Source: Alphaproteobacteria bacterium (GTDB taxonomy: Bacteria > Planctomycetota > Phycisphaerae > UBA1845). From it: 64,000 nt of DNA. Under the pieces are notes generated by a model that saw nothing but the letters and a program-made list of their open reading frames with translations, was not told where the DNA came from and did not search any database. The DNA lies in assembly GCA_028285105.1 (NCBI GenBank), contig JANQQE010000031.1, forward strand, positions 99,265 through 163,264. Direction: 5' to 3'. A program made the position numbers and the translations under genes. Shown here one piece after another: positions 54,244 through 63,835 of this stretch; positions within the stretch are counted from its first letter, which is position 1; each line of letters opens with the position of its first letter.

Positions 54244-56031
54244 ATGAAACGTGTTGCATTTGAAGAAGGAGTGCAGGCTCTTTCGGTTCGAATTTCAAGG
54301 ACGGTTGCGTTGACGTTAGCCATCGCATTTTCGATTTCGACGGTGGCAGTTGCGCAAACACCGGCTGGTGCAAAGGCAGTCGACATTCAGGCCGGGGAGA
54401 AAAAGGTCGAACCGACAGGAGATGGGCCTCGAATCCGTCCGCTGGAAGGCACCCATGACTTTGGGAAGGTCTGGACCGGTGCCGATCTGAAGCACACCTT
54501 CAAGATCCGAAACACTGGAAATGCACCCCTGAAAATTACGAAGGTCAAGCCCGCTTGCGGTTGCACTAAAAAAGGCAAGCACCCTAGCGAGATTGCTCCG
54601 GGTCAAACGGGCGAATTTTCGTTCGGTCTCAATACCAAGAAGCTTCGTGGTCGTTTCACCAAGAACATCACGATCACCACGAACGACCCCGATAACGCAT
54701 CGACCACGCTGAAGTTGACGGGAGAGGTGCAGCATTTCGTCGAAGTGACGCCGAATTCCGCTAATTTCGGTCGCCTCAAGCCCGATTCCGTGGTCACCAA
54801 GACGCTGAAAGTACGCAACAATTCCGGTGAAAAGTTGGACATCAAACTCGCCGACGATGCCAGCCAGGGATGTTTTAGTTGCGAATTGGCAGAAGTTGTT
54901 CCCGGAATGGAATACGAACTGACCATAAAGGCTCAGCCACCATTCAAGAGCGGAAACAACCGTCACTCCATCAAGTTGCTGACAGGTCATGCGAAGCAAA
55001 AGAACGTCAGCGTGACGTGTCTGGCTTTGGTTCCCAAGCGTCTCGAACTTCGCCCCGACAGTTTGCGTGTTGCAGAAGGTGCCAAGACGCAATCGAAGCG
55101 ACGCCTTCGCTTTACCAACAACGGTGACGAACCGGTTAATCTGCTGGACGTGACCGCCTCCACCGACACAGACAAACTGCTCACGGAAGTCAAGACCTAT
55201 CAGGAAGGCAAGAGTTACGAAGTGACCGTGACCATTCCAGCCAATTACTCGCCACCCGCAGAGGGTGTATTCATTGTCCTCAAAACCGACGACAAGGAAT
55301 CGCCTGAGTTGAAAATTCCGATTCAGGTCACCAAGAAGCGAAATCCCAAGCGACAAAAACCACAAATGGCAATGCTGGGTAAAACGGCTCCGGTTCATGA
55401 TTTCAAGACGGTCGCCGGGGATGAGGTCCAAATAGGGGGCTCATCTGAAGAGGTGGAAGTGTTGTTCTTCTATGCGTCATGGTGCGGGTTCTGTAAGAAG
55501 GCTCTTCCCAAAGTCGAAGAATTGCACAAGCAACTCCAGTCCTCAAACAAGCAGGCAAAGATTTACGCGATTAATCTCGACGAGCGCACTGGGCGTCGGG
55601 GCCGTACCGAGGATCAGACGATTCAGCACTTCAAAGACATGAATCTGACAATTCCATTGATCCTCGACTCCGAAAAGAAAGCCGGCAAACCCTTCAAGGT
55701 ATCGAGTTACCCCAGCATGTATGTCGTAGGGAAGTCGGGTACCGTTGAGGCTGTCCACGTCGGTGCGAAAGCTGGATTTGAGAAAACCCTTGCAAAAGAA
55801 ATCGATGATTTGCTGGCCGGTAAAAAACTCGCAGCCGCTGCACCGACTGCAACTGCTGCTCCGAAAAGAATCAACGCAAAGGACATCGTCGTAAACAAGA
55901 AAGTTTCCGACATGGAGATTAAGCAGGCAAAAGTTGTTGGCAGCAAAGGTCGGGGTCAGATTCGCAAAGCCGCCGACGTCACGAAGGAAGCAAAAGGCAA
56001 ATCAAAAAAGTCGAAAACCGAAGACGATTAA
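54244..56031 (+). CDS. Exported DUF1573-repeat protein with a thioredoxin-like domain
   Basis: About 595 residues from ATG 54244 (GGAG six bases upstream). A signal peptide ends near AVAQ (residue 39). Then follow DUF1573/ASH-like beta domains: HDFGKVWTGADLKHTFKIRN with ITKVKPACGCTKKGKHP, the hallmark cysteine motif, a second domain (ANFGRLKPDSVVTKTLKVRN) and a third (RLRFTNNGDEPVNLLDV). Residues about 375-530 form a thioredoxin/redoxin fold with the active site ASWCGFCKKALPKVE and the cis-proline SSYPSMYVVG. A lysine-rich disordered tail ends the protein. It probably acts outside the cytoplasm as a thiol oxidoreductase held by adhesion-like domains. A terminator follows about 90 bases later. 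Confidence 0.88.
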   Translation: MKRVAFEEGVQALSVRISRTVALTLAIAFSISTVAVAQTPAGAKAVDIQAGEKKVEPTGDGPRIRPLEGTHDFGKVWTGADLKHTFKIRNTGNAPLKITKVKPACGCTKKGKHPSEIAPGQTGEFSFGLNTKKLRGRFTKNITITTNDPDNASTTLKLTGEVQHFVEVTPNSANFGRLKPDSVVTKTLKVRNNSGEKLDIKLADDASQGCFSCELAEVVPGMEYELTIKAQPPFKSGNNRHSIKLLTGHAKQKNVSVTCLALVPKRLELRPDSLRVAEGAKTQSKRRLRFTNNGDEPVNLLDVTASTDTDKLLTEVKTYQEGKSYEVTVTIPANYSPPAEGVFIVLKTDDKESPELKIPIQVTKKRNPKRQKPQMAMLGKTAPVHDFKTVAGDEVQIGGSSEEVEVLFFYASWCGFCKKALPKVEELHKQLQSSNKQAKIYAINLDERTGRRGRTEDQTIQHFKDMNLTIPLILDSEKKAGKPFKVSSYPSMYVVGKSGTVEAVHVGAKAGFEKTLAKEIDDLLAGKKLAAAAPTATAAPKRINAKDIVVNKKVSDMEIKQAKVVGSKGRGQIRKAADVTKEAKGKSKKSKTEDD

Positions 56032-56121
56032 GAATCATTGCGGTTTGAATTGTCTTGTGCTGATATACGATTTGTTCTGGCATAGCACTTGTTACGAGAT
56101 AGCAAGCGTCAAAAGATTTGC

Positions 56122-56159
56122 GGTGTCGCCGGCCTTGTAAGGTTGGCGGCACCTTTTTT
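56122..56159 (+). terminator. Rho-independent terminator
   Basis: The stem GGTGTCGCC (56122-56130) pairs with GGCGGCACC (56145-56153) with one T-G wobble; the stem continues inward, and six T residues follow (56154-56159). It terminates the DUF1573 gene, whose stop is about 90 bases upstream. Confidence 0.85.
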
Positions 56160-56649
56160 GTGAGGGGTGCTTGCATAAAGATTGCCATTCCTGCACGGTT
56201 GTTCCGTTGCGGATCGCTTGTTCCGATAACGCTATCGATGGAATATTATCGCGACGATGGAACGTTGTCGTTCATACAACGCCGCACCGAAATTCGAAAT
56301 ACCTTGTCGATTCGATGCACATCGAGCTAACCTCAAGCATGACAAGGAATTGAAAATGTTGCGCAAGCAAAATGTATAAAATGGTGTTGATTGAAATCAA
56401 CGCCCACGCACATTCTGCACTTGCCAGTGGCCAGAGATTGATGTGGCTATCTTTTGTAAACTGTTGTTAGCAATAGGCTTGTGGTGTGGTGAAAGAATTT
56501 GTCTCCCGATGGCCATTCACTTATGCAGTGACGTATTCCACGAGAAGAGCAGCCGCTTTTGTCTGCTGCCAGTGGAACGTCGGGGTGGACCCGACGTACA
56601 ATCAAACGATTCGTCGCAAGAAGTGACGGCCCTAGGAGGCGCAAAGAAC
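56160..56649. other. Intergenic region without a clear gene
   Basis: About 490 bases that are AT-richer in the first half. A frame open from 56443 leads into the next gene, but its upstream part has no ribosome site or recognisable protein character, so I treat it as leader. No hairpin or known RNA was seen. The promoter of the next gene is presumably here. Confidence 0.4.
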
Positions 56650-56928
56650 ATGAACGACAATACTTTCCAAAAGAAACTGGCAGAGTTGGTGGCAGAAATC
56701 GGAACGTTACCGGTCGACGACCGCGAGAAGCTTGAAGTCCTGGCCGAAGAAACGCGCGAGCGTCATCAGAAACTTAAGCAGACGGTATCCAATCTGCACG
56801 AAAGCATCGACTTCCTTCGTCTATCCATCAAGTATTTGTTGTTCGATCTGGAAGCGACCCGACGCGAAAACGTGCAGATGCGCAAGATTCTTGAAGAAGG
56901 CAACAAGAGCGATCCCGATATGGAATAG
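56650..56928 (+). CDS. Small coiled-coil protein of unknown function
   Basis: A 92-residue, helical and highly charged protein: LAELVAEIGTLPVDDREKLE, then ETRERHQKLKQTVSNLHESI and LRLSIKYLLFDLEATRRENV. The pattern resembles a short planctomycete family that I cannot name with confidence; the SIKYL.FDLEATRREN element looks like its core. A perfect AGGAGG at 56634-56639, ten bases before ATG 56650, supports the start over the longer frame. There is no signal or membrane span. It is convergent with rnc. Confidence 0.8.
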   Translation: MNDNTFQKKLAELVAEIGTLPVDDREKLEVLAEETRERHQKLKQTVSNLHESIDFLRLSIKYLLFDLEATRRENVQMRKILEEGNKSDPDME

Positions 56929-57067
56929 GCTCGCATAAGAAACTCAGTCTCGAAACCAGTGGACAGCAAAACACCCGCCAGCATCTCCAAACGATGTGGG
57001 CGGGTGTTTGCGTTTTGGTTTGAAGCGCATATGGCACGGGTGGTTCGGACACCAAAACCTGCGATGG

Positions 57068-57769
57068 TCAGGCTTCACCTTCAGAAATGATGTCGAGTTC
57101 CTTGAGGGCGAGCAGGGCGGCTTGCTGTTCTGCTTCTTTCTTATTTGGGGCCCATGCACTGGTGAACCGCTTGCTTTGTATCACAACCGCCACCTCGAAG
57201 CATTTGCTGTGATCGGGGCCTTTCTCATCCAGGGCTTCGTATTTTGGTGTGGCGTTAAGGTGTTTTTGTGCGTACTGCTGAAGCGTCGATTTGTAATTCT
57301 CCATGTTTTTGGACCTGACCGTCCGCTCGATATGGTGGGTCAGGTGCGGCATCAGAAACTCGCGGGTGACTTCCATGCCCGCATCCAGATACAGGGCTGC
57401 GATGAACGCCTCAAACACACCCGCCCGTACGGACGAGGGGATGGTGTCACTTTCTGTCATACCCTTGCCCAAGCGCAGCAAGTCGCTCAAGCCGATGGCG
57501 TCTGCAATCTTCGCGCACACTTTTCGCGAAACGACGACCGACTTCACCTTGGTCATTTCGCCTTCCAGTTTTTCCGGATAGCGCTGGAAGAGTTCCTCGC
57601 AAACGATGATCCCAAGAATCGCATCGCCAAGAAACTCCAGGCGTTCGTTGCTGGAAAGGCGAGTTGTTGCAAGGGAAGCGTGCGTGACGGCTGACACGAG
57701 CAGGTCGATGTCGGTGAAACGATGGCCCGCAAGTTCCTGGGCACGGTTCAGCAATTCGGATTGAGGCAC
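57068..57769 (-). CDS. rnc: Ribonuclease III
   Basis: Endonuclease for double-stranded RNA that matures rRNA and regulates mRNAs. The catalytic domain (residues about 10-150) has the signature NERLEFLGDAILG and the later acidic motif VFEAFIAALYLDAG. The C-terminal double-stranded-RNA-binding domain reads STLQQYAQKHLNATPKYEAL and then NKKEAEQQAALLALKEL. I chose the GTG at 57769, with AGGAG eight bases upstream, giving 233 residues, the normal size. The frame continues to 57928 but that extra part is not typical of the family. Confidence 0.95.
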   Translation of the reverse strand: MPQSELLNRAQELAGHRFTDIDLLVSAVTHASLATTRLSSNERLEFLGDAILGIIVCEELFQRYPEKLEGEMTKVKSVVVSRKVCAKIADAIGLSDLLRLGKGMTESDTIPSSVRAGVFEAFIAALYLDAGMEVTREFLMPHLTHHIERTVRSKNMENYKSTLQQYAQKHLNATPKYEALDEKGPDHSKCFEVAVVIQSKRFTSAWAPNKKEAEQQAALLALKELDIISEGEA

Positions 57770-58052
57770 AACTGGGCTCCTGACAGGCCCGTGGCGAACT
57801 CCCCGAAGATCGACAAATCCCGAGAACCTCGCCATGAACCGGTCTGACCGGATACATTCAAACGGAAAAACACAACCAACGATTAAATCCGTCATCACAA
57901 TCGATGTGACGGAGATAAAGGCGTTCAATAAATACTATCGGTGCGCGAATGGGCAGCATGAATACCGCCTGCCCACCGTTCAATCCGAACGAACGGTTCG
58001 TCGCGGAACTGTTGAATTCAACGAGTGACCGAAGCTCCAACGCTAACTGATC

Positions 58053-59279
58053 TTAGCCTGCCGCTTTGGCCAAAGCATCTGTTTTTGGCGTTGCTTCCCA
58101 AGTAAAATTGGGCTCTTCGCGGCCAAAATGTCCGTGACGGGCGGTTTCAAAGTAGATCGGCCGCAGCAGATCGAGTCCGTTGATGATTCCCGAAGGCGTC
58201 AAGTCAAATGTGTCTCGAACGGCTGACGCCAGCTTATCGTCACTGACTTTGCCGGTTCCAAACGATTCGACCAGCACGCTGACGGGTTCAGCCACGCCAA
58301 TCGCATAAGCCAATTGCACTTCAGCTTGGTCGGCCAAACCCGCGGCTACGATTGTCTTGGCGATGTTACGACACATGTAGGCGGCAGACCGATCCACCTT
58401 CGACGGATCCTTACCGCTGAATGCGCCACCACCGTGGCGACCGCGACCGCCATACGTATCGACGATGATCTTGCGTCCGGTCAATCCGGCATCACCGTGC
58501 GGTCCCCCGACGACAAATCGACCGGTGGGATTGATGTGGAACTGAATGCTGTCCGACCAAAGCCCCGGGGCGTCGCGTTCGACAACAGGTTTGATGACGT
58601 GGTTGACGATTGTCTTGCGGGCATCGTCGGTCATGTTGCCATCTTTACCAACAACTTCCTCCGTGTGCTGGGTCGAGATGACGACGGTTTCGATGCGCGA
58701 CACGTTGCAGTCGCCGTCGTATTCGCATGTCACCTGCGATTTCGAGTCTGGTCGCAGCCACTTGATATCGCCCGACTGGCGGACCTGCGCCAATTGCTCG
58801 ACGAGTCGATGCGACAAGTGAATCGGCAGCGGCATGAGCGGTTTGGTTTCGCGACATGCGTACCCAAACATGATGCCCTGATCGCCAGCACCCTGTTCGG
58901 TATGCAGGCCAGCCCCTTCGTCAACGCCCTGGGCGATGTCGGCTGACTGACTGTGGATGGCGCGAAGCACCGCACAACTGCGATGATCGAATCCGCCGGC
59001 TGAGTCGTCATATCCGATTTTTTCGATCGTTGAACGAATGGTGTCTTCGGCGTTGGCGAGTGCCTTCTCCGCGGCATTGTTGTTCGTGCGAACTTCACCG
59101 GCACAGACGACGAGCCCGGTGGTCACCAAGGTTTCGACGGCACAACGGGCATTGGGGTCGTGCTGAAGGAGGCTGTCGAGGATCGCGTCTGACACCTGGT
59201 CACAGACCTTGTCGGGGTGCCCCATCGAAACGGACTCAGACGTAAACAGATGCTTACCAGCTTTTGAATCAGATGCCAC
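58053..59279 (-). CDS. metK: S-adenosylmethionine synthetase
   Basis: Makes S-adenosylmethionine from methionine and ATP, as a cytoplasmic tetramer. The 408-residue length is normal. Signatures: [20 protein letters not shown] at the N-terminus, [12 protein letters not shown] (the ATP motif), and [19 protein letters not shown] (the P-loop-like motif), then a C-terminal region ending in a typical NFTWE. The start codon is GTG at 59279, with AAGGAG seven bases upstream. The leader just upstream contains an ordered hairpin listed separately. Confidence 0.97.
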   Translation of the reverse strand: MASDSKAGKHLFTSESVSMGHPDKVCDQVSDAILDSLLQHDPNARCAVETLVTTGLVVCAGEVRTNNNAAEKALANAEDTIRSTIEKIGYDDSAGGFDHRSCAVLRAIHSQSADIAQGVDEGAGLHTEQGAGDQGIMFGYACRETKPLMPLPIHLSHRLVEQLAQVRQSGDIKWLRPDSKSQVTCEYDGDCNVSRIETVVISTQHTEEVVGKDGNMTDDARKTIVNHVIKPVVERDAPGLWSDSIQFHINPTGRFVVGGPHGDAGLTGRKIIVDTYGGRGRHGGGAFSGKDPSKVDRSAAYMCRNIAKTIVAAGLADQAEVQLAYAIGVAEPVSVLVESFGTGKVSDDKLASAVRDTFDLTPSGIINGLDLLRPIYFETARHGHFGREEPNFTWEATPKTDALAKAAG

Positions 59280-59515
59280 TGACAGACTCCTTCATTTGAC
59301 CATTAACAAGCTCGTCCGTCGCAACCCACTCCGGCCTGCGACATGGGGCCGGTGCGTGAGTCGCAGCCGACCGAACCGGCGATCTTAGGTTTATCGGTGG
59401 TTCTTGACAACCGGTTCGACTTGTTTTGAAGGGTTCCGAGGTGTCAATCCATCTTCAAGAGTCGTCCGTATGGCATACTGGCGTCCCAATCCGGTATGGA
59501 CACAATGATCGGACG
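59280..59515 (-). promoter_or_regulatory. metK leader region with a GC-rich hairpin
   Basis: Upstream of metK, CTGCGAC (59336-59342) pairs perfectly with GTCGCAG (59360-59366) around a 17-base loop, and CCGGCC (59331-59336) can instead pair with GGCCGG (59347-59352), overlapping the first stem. The hairpin ends about 55 bases before the GTG. Alternative pairings like this occur in regulatory leaders, but it does not match the SAM or SAH riboswitch consensus that I know. The rest of the gap, up to the ferredoxin-type gene, shows no gene. Confidence 0.35.
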
Positions 59516-60193
59516 TTAGCGCGGTTCGACGAAGATGGCTTTGGGTTTGGTTGGGCAGTGTTCCTCGCAGACGCCGCAACCGACGCAGCCAACCGCGTCG
59601 ACGATCGGGGGGCCGCCATCAGCGATGCGAAGTGCCGTTTCGCCGATCGGACAAAGATCAACGCAGATCGTGCAATCGTCCGATCGCGAGTCTTCGCTTT
59701 CAATTTGGTTGTCCAACTCGCCGGTCGCCGGGTTTCTTACGCAGACGGCAGTGTTCACTCTCGCCAAACCCATGTCGATGTCAGAAGGCGATTGTAATGG
59801 CCGAAGCGCTCCAGAGGGGCAAGCATGCGTACAAAGCAAACCGTCGCATACAACACAGGCGGTGGTGCTGGCGTCGATCACCGGTGTCGGATCGTTTGTG
59901 GGTGAGAACTCGGTTGAAAATGAGATGGCGTTTGCCGGACAGACTTTCACGCATTCTCCGGAATGATCGCATGTGCGGGCAAAGATCAACTCTGCGATAG
60001 CTCCCGGCGGTCGAAGCGGCTTTTTGGGGGGAAGGTGTCGCTTAAATCGTGGACCGACTTCATCGCTCGTCGCAGAGTCGGCTGAAGATGAGTCGGCAGA
60101 ATCGTCCGATAGGAGATCGGCGATCGGCGACGCCAGGCGCGCAAGACTCTCGCGAAAGAAGTGCCGCCGATGGTATTTGTCCTTTTCAGACAT
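59516..60193 (-). CDS. Ferredoxin-type 4Fe-4S protein with twin-arginine-like N-terminus
   Basis: A 225-residue protein with four cysteine clusters: CDHSGECVKVCPANAI, CVVCDGLLCTHACPSGAL, CTICVDLCPIGETAL and CVGCGVCEEHCPTKPKAI, the plan of NapF/NapG/MauM-type electron-transfer proteins. The N-terminus reads HRRHFFRESLARLA, which resembles a Tat motif or the N-terminal helix of NapF, but no strongly hydrophobic stretch follows, so export is uncertain. It could carry electrons to a periplasmic or membrane reductase; no such enzyme is nearby. The region between the first cluster and residue 45 is Asp/Ser-rich and probably disordered. Confidence 0.88.
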   Translation of the reverse strand: MSEKDKYHRRHFFRESLARLASPIADLLSDDSADSSSADSATSDEVGPRFKRHLPPKKPLRPPGAIAELIFARTCDHSGECVKVCPANAISFSTEFSPTNDPTPVIDASTTACVVCDGLLCTHACPSGALRPLQSPSDIDMGLARVNTAVCVRNPATGELDNQIESEDSRSDDCTICVDLCPIGETALRIADGGPPIVDAVGCVGCGVCEEHCPTKPKAIFVEPR

Positions 60194-60553
60194 TACGTTC
60201 TCGACACGAAGTCAATGCCCCCGCTCGTAAGAACAAGAAAGGGTTTTCGGCTTCGGGTTTAGAATTCATAAATCTCCTCGCAATTCTAGCTTCGACTCTT
60301 CGAGGATTGCAGTCAATTTTGATTGGCGTTGGCGCTCCATATTTCTGGCACCATGTCGCATCGACACCTGACAGTCCGGAAACTTGCAGTATGACGATGC
60401 CGAGATGAATCGAATGGGTTCGACAATTCATGGTGAAAAAGCCAGTTTGGGTTTCAATGATCGCCAATCGTTGCGTCGGTGTCCGGCTGGCGGGAAAGGG
60501 ACTATGATTGAGCGGAATCGAGTAGGTTGCCGGAACCCAAGAGGTATATTTCG
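60194..60553. other. Divergent intergenic region
   Basis: No gene is supported in these 360 bases. It must hold promoters for the ferredoxin-type gene and the lipoprotein gene at 60554. A -10-like TATGAT lies near 60504, without a good -35. No repeat or hairpin with a T-run was found. Confidence 0.4.
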
Positions 60554-61408
60554 ATGTGGAATTCAATCGCAAAAACAATGATTCTCGCCACAGTCATTGC
60601 GGGTGGTCTGGCGTGCAGCGGCTGCACCGGCCCGTTGCCCTGGCCGGAAAGCCCGTTGTACGAATTGCCGGTCAACGATCCCGATTGGCAACCGCCCGCC
60701 AACAAGGAAGAAGCCATCGAAGTCATGGCTGGGCATTACGCCCATTACGATATCGTGGCCTATCAGGGCGCGACACCCAATGGGCCGCTATCGACATTCA
60801 TCATTTCGTATGGCTTCACGGACCTGAGAATCGAAGATGGCGAACTCGTCCAATACGACCGATTCTGCCACGCCGAGCAGAAAGCCAATCAGGACTTTGT
60901 CTCAACATTCCCGGACGAAGCGACGCAAGCCATCCAGCCAAGAAGTACGGTTGTCGACGTTCGCGAAGTGGATGGCGACTGGACCTTATTTCGTCCAGCA
61001 ACGCCCACGCTGATCGGTGTTGATGGAAACCCCGACGATCCTTTGACCATGGACCCGAACGATCCACTCATCAACGACGACGACAACGACGGGCGACCCG
61101 GGGTGACCGTTTTTGTGATGCTGTTTGGATTCATCGAAGGAGAGATTTACATCGCTCGTCGCGAGATTTTCCAAAACGACGTGACGCTTTTTTCAGACGG
61201 CAGTTTGCGGGGAACGGTGATCGACGACTCGGAGCAATTCGTGATCGGGGCGTCACTTGCAATCCTGAACGCGCCGAACAACCCGGATCAATTTCGCGAC
61301 CCCGGATTGAATCCGCTCATCCTCATTCCCATCCCGGACGAAATCGACACGTGCGAGGAACTCATTGCCAATCGCGATTCCCTTTTTCCTGAAGAGCCCG
61401 AGTTTTGA
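60554..61408 (+). CDS. Putative lipoprotein of unknown function
   Basis: About 284 residues from ATG 60554 (AGAGG about ten bases upstream). The signal segment MILATVIAGGLACSGC ends with two cysteines; either LAC or SGC could be the lipobox. The mature part is acidic and beta-rich: STFIISYGFTDLRIEDGELV, FIEGEIYIARREIFQNDV and RGTVIDDSEQFVIG. A short Asp-rich stretch (DPLINDDDNDGRPGV) may bind calcium. No known domain was recognised. It is isolated between two gene-free stretches. Confidence 0.75.
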   Translation: MWNSIAKTMILATVIAGGLACSGCTGPLPWPESPLYELPVNDPDWQPPANKEEAIEVMAGHYAHYDIVAYQGATPNGPLSTFIISYGFTDLRIEDGELVQYDRFCHAEQKANQDFVSTFPDEATQAIQPRSTVVDVREVDGDWTLFRPATPTLIGVDGNPDDPLTMDPNDPLINDDDNDGRPGVTVFVMLFGFIEGEIYIARREIFQNDVTLFSDGSLRGTVIDDSEQFVIGASLAILNAPNNPDQFRDPGLNPLILIPIPDEIDTCEELIANRDSLFPEEPEF

Positions 61409-61888
61409 AGGATTGCAAATTCATTCATGGAATGCATAAACTCCATCGTCGCGTCAATAGCGCGTGCGTCAGACTTGTTGCCCGGGTGAGTCGCAAGGAT
61501 GTCCATATGCGGAGTCGAATCACATAAAGGCTGCATTAATCGATTTTTCCCGCGCAGCCAAATTCGTCCGCAATGTGTCAAAACTAATGTTCTTTCACTG
61601 CGCCCAACCCATCGCTTAAAATCAATCCGCTTAGGAATCGGTCGGTGTGTAAAAAGCGTAAAAGAGGGCGAGTCACGTATTCCGAAAGCCCATCCTCCTT
61701 CCGGCGCACCGGCCGATTTCTTCTTCAATCGTCATCGATCAAGCCTGTGCCTGCCATTGAAAAACTTCGATCGCTGTTTCTCAAAGCATTTCTGAGTGAC
61801 TTAGGACTTTTTGCAACTAGAGAATTGATGAGCTTGGGCTTCGAGTCTCGCAATTCGCTGAGACACGAAACAACAACCTGCTTTGATA
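61409..61888. other. Intergenic region without a clear gene
   Basis: About 480 bases in which the open frames (for example plus-strand 61499-61795) have no ribosome site or recognisable protein features. No palindrome, T-run terminator or promoter stands out. The two flanking genes are convergent, so no promoter is needed here. Confidence 0.4.
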
Positions 61889-62395
61889 CTATGTCGCCGC
61901 CTTCGGAACCTTGATGGTCATCACCGGGCACGTTGACCTTCGCAGCACATACTCCGCGACGCTACCCATCAGTGTTCGCATCAATCCGGTATGACCATGG
62001 GTGGCCATCACGATGAGTTTGACGTGTTCTTCTTCTGCAACGCCCAAGACTTCCTTACCGGCATCTCCGGTGAGAAGACGATGCTCAATCTTCAGGTCGT
62101 CGTGCGTTTTGGGTTTGACAGATTCCAGCCGCCGCAAGACCGAATCGCGGTCTTCGAATGCAACCCCGCTGTGCAGCATACCTTCGCCCGCTTCGGCGCG
62201 CGGTACTCGGTGAACGTGTACGATCAGCAGTTGTGCATTCATCAAGCGAGCATAGTCAGCCGCATACTCCAACGCCCGCTGACTTGCATCGGAGAAATCG
62301 GTCGGTACGAGAATCGTCTTGCTGTCAGGCACTTCAGATGCTCCGTTAAAATCGCGAGTCATGACCGGTTCATAAACCACCGGCTCATCCACCAC
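61889..62395 (-). CDS. Universal stress protein (UspA family)
   Basis: A single-domain Usp of up to 168 residues. The core begins KTILVPTDFSDASQRALEYA, and the ATP-binding motif is complete: ATHGHTGLMRTLMGSVAEYV followed by LRRSTCPVMTI, matching G-2x-G-9x-G(S/T). It probably dimerises and binds ATP under stress. The start may be ATG 62395 or ATG 62362. It lies 15 bases before the end of the next upstream gene on the same strand, so the two may be cotranscribed. Confidence 0.93.
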   Translation of the reverse strand: MVDEPVVYEPVMTRDFNGASEVPDSKTILVPTDFSDASQRALEYAADYARLMNAQLLIVHVHRVPRAEAGEGMLHSGVAFEDRDSVLRRLESVKPKTHDDLKIEHRLLTGDAGKEVLGVAEEEHVKLIVMATHGHTGLMRTLMGSVAEYVLRRSTCPVMTIKVPKAAT

Positions 62396-62410
62396 GCCAT
62401 ATGGACGATT

Positions 62411-63118
62411 CTAGCCGACCGTGACGACCACGCCAACCTGCAAGTCTTCAAACAGGGCTGCGCGAACTCCCGCACCGACTCGGTCGGCTCTTCCGGTGAC
62501 AAAGATCGTGTACGTCGTCCCTTCTTCGATCACCGCGTCTTCGATGACCCACCGCGTATCCTCGTCCGCCGGCGTCGTGATGGTGAATTCAAACGTGCCG
62601 GCCTGTATGCCGCGGTACTCGAAGTCAGCCGGCGTGTTGAAGGCGACATCGGTGAAGCGTTCGTTGTCGTTCTGATCGGTCACGCTGACGGTTCCGCAGT
62701 CCTCGCACATGTTGATCACGCGGATTTCCGCTCGGCCAGCCGACAGCAAATTGTTATCGTCGACGAGTTGGATCGCCGAAACGCCGTCGGGCAGAATCAC
62801 GACCGTGCTGACAACCAGCGGGTTAAGGTTGATGTTCTCCAGCCCGCTGACGGGGGTCGCGTCTTCGCAGGATATACCGGTCGGTCCGGTGGCCATCTCG
62901 AAGGAATTGCGGTCCGCTTCCGAATGCCCGGTCCGACTGCCCGTATCGAAGTCTTCAATCGAGCGAAACCCGTTGACGCAAACGTCAAGCGGCGAATTGT
63001 CGATCGCAGCACTAAGCGTCCGAATCATAGGACCATCGCCGGAATCAACAGGCTCCGTCTGACAACCGGCAAGTGTGGCAATCGAAAGAGTGACGACAAG
63101 GGAAAGGGCGCGATTCAT
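62411..63118 (-). CDS. DUF4397-type lipoprotein
   Basis: About 235 residues from ATG 63118, with GGAG upstream. The signal (ALSLVVTLSIATLAGC) ends in a perfect lipobox LAGC. The body fits DUF4397: RTLSAAIDNSPLDVCVNGF at the start, AFNTPADFEYRGIQAGTFEF in the middle and YTIFVTGRADRVGAGVRAAL near the end, where the family usually reads YTV.v.G. Such proteins are envelope proteins of unknown function. Longer upstream frames overlap the REP-like repeat region and are unlikely to be coding. Confidence 0.85.
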   Translation of the reverse strand: MNRALSLVVTLSIATLAGCQTEPVDSGDGPMIRTLSAAIDNSPLDVCVNGFRSIEDFDTGSRTGHSEADRNSFEMATGPTGISCEDATPVSGLENINLNPLVVSTVVILPDGVSAIQLVDDNNLLSAGRAEIRVINMCEDCGTVSVTDQNDNERFTDVAFNTPADFEYRGIQAGTFEFTITTPADEDTRWVIEDAVIEEGTTYTIFVTGRADRVGAGVRAALFEDLQVGVVVTVG

Positions 63119-63466
63119 AAGAAATTTCTCCAGAAAGGACAAAAAACCAACGGTAGGGTACGGCTCGCCGCACCTGTTAGCTACAAGAAGGTTGCACGCC
63201 GCGCCCCAATTTCTGAAAGAATCCGCACGAAGAAAAGAAATTCGACGGTTCACTGCCGTCATTCTCGCGCACTGCCGTCATTCCCGCGTGCGCGGGAATG
63301 ACGAATGACGTGCAAAGGAGCAGAATACAGGCGACAGCCACTCTCTATCGCCTTCCCCGCCAATTCCCTTGCACCGTACATCCCTTGCACAGTACAGCCC
63401 TCGGCATAACATTGTCCGCAAGGCCGCGTCTCACGCGCGGTAAAACACGCGGGCGGAGCAGAACCC
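63119..63466. repeat. Intergenic region with REP-like palindrome
   Basis: No gene is supported here. The main feature is a perfect palindrome at 63277-63302: GTCATTCCCGCG and its complement, two bases apart. Just upstream, CACTGCCGTCATTC (63251-63264) is a partial direct copy of CACTGCCGTCATTC at 63270-63283. A further partial copy, CCGTCATTCCCGCG, stands at 63885-63898. Dispersed GTCATTCCCGCG palindromes of this kind are a well known repeat type in many bacteria. Confidence 0.75.
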
Positions 63467-63835
63467 ATGCCGACAACCACACCCGAGCACGATGAACGAA
63501 TCGCCAAAATGACTTTCGCTTCGATCTATCCGCACTACGTCGCCAAGGTCGAAAAGAAGGGCCGGACCACCAAAGAACTGCACCAGGTGATCGCCTGGCT
63601 GACCGGTTTCAACGACAAGCAATTGCAGAAGCAAATCGATAACGAGGTGACCTTCAAGCAATTCTTCCAGAAGGCCAAACTGAATCCGAATGCGCGGTTG
63701 ATCAAGGGCGTTATTTTCGGTTACCGGATTGAGGACATTGAGACCCCGCTCACGCAAAAAGTTCGGTACCTCGACAAGATAGTGGATGAACTCGCCAATG
63801 GCAGGAAAATGGAAAAGATCCTCCGCGAAGCGTAA
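63467..63835 (+). CDS. DUF2200 family protein
   Basis: A 122-residue protein that matches DUF2200 from the start: DERIAKMTFASIYPHYVAKV, then EKKGRTTKELHQVIAWLTGF, TFKQFFQKAKLNPNARLIKG and YRIEDIETPLTQKVRYLDKI. It is a small cytoplasmic alpha-helical protein of unknown function, found in scattered bacteria and often annotated only by domain. The flanking repeats make the gene an island between REP-like sequences. The start lacks a strong ribosome site, although GGAGC lies near 63456. Confidence 0.92.
   Translation: MPTTTPEHDERIAKMTFASIYPHYVAKVEKKGRTTKELHQVIAWLTGFNDKQLQKQIDNEVTFKQFFQKAKLNPNARLIKGVIFGYRIEDIETPLTQKVRYLDKIVDELANGRKMEKILREA

Noticed and set aside
57027..57050. TGGCACG sequence resembling a -24 sigma-54 promoter element
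   Set aside because: The -12 part does not match and the site points into the end of rnc, so it is probably chance.
57770..57928. Longer rnc frame with an additional 53 N-terminal residues
   Set aside because: The GTG at 57769 with AGGAG at the right spacing gives the normal RNase III length, while the extra residues lack family features.
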